From positions 5,456,001 to 5,520,000 of the forward strand of contig NZ_CP139960.1 of assembly GCF_034424215.1 (NCBI RefSeq): 64,000 bases of DNA. Reading direction: 5' to 3'. The translations under genes and the position numbers were made by a program. Of the stretch, positions 62,583-64,000 are shown piece by piece. The DNA is from Niabella yanshanensis (lineage in GTDB: Bacteria > Bacteroidota > Bacteroidia > Chitinophagales > Chitinophagaceae). The stretch's first letter is position 1, and every line of letters starts with the position of its first letter. The notes beneath the pieces were generated by a model, which was given only the letters and a program-made list of their open reading frames with translations, had not been told where the DNA came from and did no database searches.

Positions 62583-63605
62583 TCATTGACTGCTGCCTGA
62601 TTTGCGTTGCTTTTTTTCTATTTTCATACGTTCCCGGATGCCGCCATCTACTCCCGGAGTGGGTAGCGATTCATAAAGGTTTCCTTTTGTGGGAGGCATC
62701 GGCGGCGTTATTTCGGCCTGGTATTTATGTACAATATTTGATCCTGCTCGTTCTATCATACCTGGAAAGCCCCGATGAGCGTTGATGCTTAATCTTGCTT
62801 TCCAACCAACAGCTAATTCCCTTCGATTAGAAAATATGGCGTGCATAACGGTATTGACTGCCTTTTGCGGATCGTCCATAGCGATCATGCGGGGAGCATG
62901 GCCCGTGAACACGCCTGCATGGTCCCAAAGAGGTGTGTCCAGAGCATAAGGTAAAATGGTGACCACTTTAATGTTTTTATAACCGGCCAGTCTTAACTCC
63001 TGTCGCAACGTATTGCCCAGCGTTCTGACACCTGATTTGGATATGGAGTATGCGGCCTGGTATGCGGTGGGAATCTCAGCTTCAACAGACGAAATATTAA
63101 TGAGTACACCTGCATTTTGTTTTTTGAACTGATTCAATGCGTAATAACTGCCCGACATAACACCTTTTAAATTAACGTTTACCACACGTAGCTGATCCTC
63201 AAGAGGTATTTCCCAATACCTGCCTAACACAGCGATACCTGCATTATTGATCCATACATCTATACGCCCAAAGCGGTCAACTACCTGTTCCGACAGGGAT
63301 TTTATATCTGCCTCGATGCTTACATCGGTTGGTGCTACCAGGGCCTTACCTCCCAGTACCGTTATCTCTTCCGCTACTTTTTCCAACTCTGCTTTATTAC
63401 GCGATGCCAGAACTACCGTTGCTTTGGATCGGCCCGCCTCCAATGCGATGCCTCTGCCCAAACCACTGGACGCACCGGTGATGACAATCACCTTTCCGGA
63501 TAATTGCTGCCGTTTCGCCGTACCGGGGCTTTGGGTTTTACAGGCCGTAAAAGCGGAGCCCAGTAGTATTAATAACAATATGTTGAATAAGGATACATGT
63601 TTCAT
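62583..63605 (-). CDS. SDR family oxidoreductase with lipoprotein-like leader
   Basis: A 340-residue short-chain dehydrogenase/reductase of the DltE/classical type. The start MKHVSLFNILLLILLGSAFTAC resembles a type II signal peptide with Cys at about 22, which is unusual since SDR enzymes need cytosolic NAD(P)H. The enzyme part has TGASSGLGRG (about 43-52), NNAG, an active-site Ser in INISSVEAEI and YSISK (Tyr and Lys) at about 186-190. The C-terminal tail is basic (RERMKIEKKQRKSGSSQ). It may be anchored at the inner membrane. Substrate unknown. Confidence 0.85.
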   Translation of the reverse strand: MKHVSLFNILLLILLGSAFTACKTQSPGTAKRQQLSGKVIVITGASSGLGRGIALEAGRSKATVVLASRNKAELEKVAEEITVLGGKALVAPTDVSIEADIKSLSEQVVDRFGRIDVWINNAGIAVLGRYWEIPLEDQLRVVNVNLKGVMSGSYYALNQFKKQNAGVLINISSVEAEIPTAYQAAYSISKSGVRTLGNTLRQELRLAGYKNIKVVTILPYALDTPLWDHAGVFTGHAPRMIAMDDPQKAVNTVMHAIFSNRRELAVGWKARLSINAHRGFPGMIERAGSNIVHKYQAEITPPMPPTKGNLYESLPTPGVDGGIRERMKIEKKQRKSGSSQ

Positions 63606-64000
63606 TGCCTGTGTTTATAAATAATGTGTACCCATCAAATGGCAAGCACTATGCCGCAGCGGCGTTATGACCTGCCCGATGCCCGCACAGACGGAAAAGT
63701 ACAGCTGGCTGCCGGTTAGGCGCTGCCACTGCTGATTCTGCAACGCAGGATCCATTAAAAATGGCTGCAATTGCTTTCACAAACTGTAGAAAAAAACTGC
63801 CCGGTTCCACAATGCGCCCGACGGTACTGTTTTTCGAAAGACGGCTGATGCTGGTAAAAATCAAAAAAATAGAAAAGGGTATTGCCTGTGGCACTGCCTT
63901 TGGACCGGCAGGCTATAAGAGGCCTTGTTGACTGTTCTGCTTTCGACGGTAATGTTTTATGATGGTGCAGCTCATCACTTCAACGGATACAGACAGGTTG
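63606..64000. other. End of window without a recognisable complete gene
   Basis: These 395 bases hold only short frames. A minus-strand frame from the window edge reads LSVSVEVMSCTIIKHYRRKQ and stops at 63913; it could be the 3' end of a gene lying outside the window, but cannot be judged. No terminator, repeat or RNA gene is apparent. Confidence 0.35.

Noticed and set aside
63649-63894. 81-codon minus frame near the window end
   Set aside because: No signal, motif or spacing support; ends in Ala-rich text from a GC-rich tract.

Overview
The window looks like a chromosome segment of a Bacteroidota bacterium, most likely family Chitinophagaceae. This is inferred from tandem SusC/SusD pairs with a hybrid two-component regulator, a sufBCDS cluster, TAnnTTTG-type -7 promoter elements sitting close to start codons, and several small proteins typical of that group (DUF6157, SWIB protein with a Lys/Ala-rich tail, DUF3325/DUF3649). 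No tRNA, rRNA, CRISPR array, integrase or transposase was seen.

Layout. 1-5865: the suf Fe-S assembly operon (sufB-sufC-Uma2-sufD-sufS, minus strand), interrupted by an Uma2 gene and by the decayed remnant of a four-helix-bundle (S23-type) gene. 5997-8903: a small lipoprotein, a possible 23-residue membrane peptide, an encapsulated-ferritin-like protein and a C25-like protease with a Lys/Ala/Pro-rich head. 8904-12435: DUF6157, GNAT, bestrophin, a KilA-N pseudogene and an XRE regulator. 12633-22303: a histidine kinase, then genes for amino-sugar and glycoasparagine salvage (NagB-PIG-L fusion, GH20 hexosaminidase, glycosylasparaginase), mixed with an NTF2-like protein, a roughly 109-bp tandem repeat array, a methyltransferase, an FMN reductase and CutC.

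22515-26897: a seven-gene minus-strand signalling operon made of two paralogous modules. Each module has a small protein with a paired-Cys tail, a multi-pass membrane protein and a NarL-type histidine kinase, and a single LuxR-type response regulator lies between them. A perfect inverted repeat precedes the operon. I regard this as the best candidate for an undescribed system.

27120-29586: a YCF48-like propeller protein and an SDR-DUF2867 protein. 29623-49820: a polysaccharide utilization locus (PUL). A 1373-residue hybrid two-component system (HTCS) regulator is divergent from two SusC/SusD pairs, a GH88 unsaturated glucuronyl hydrolase, a GH29 alpha-L-fucosidase, a DUF2264 protein, an unknown protein and a flavin amine oxidase. 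The enzyme set suggests a fucosylated, uronate-containing glycan, but no polysaccharide lyase is present. The spacer between regulator and first SusC holds three successive hairpins, the last followed by a T-run, suggesting a structured leader or a small RNA.

49836-63605: housekeeping and accessory genes: an SH3-MBL hydrolase, a short UvrA paralogue, an HxlR/SDR divergent pair with a candidate operator, an acyl-CoA thioesterase, a SWIB protein, a YihY-family protein, a DUF3325-DUF3649-PepSY membrane operon, a PAS protein lacking an ATPase domain, and an SDR with a lipoprotein-like leader. The last 395 bases hold no recognisable complete gene. Function calls come from reading translated sequence and motifs; no database search was run.
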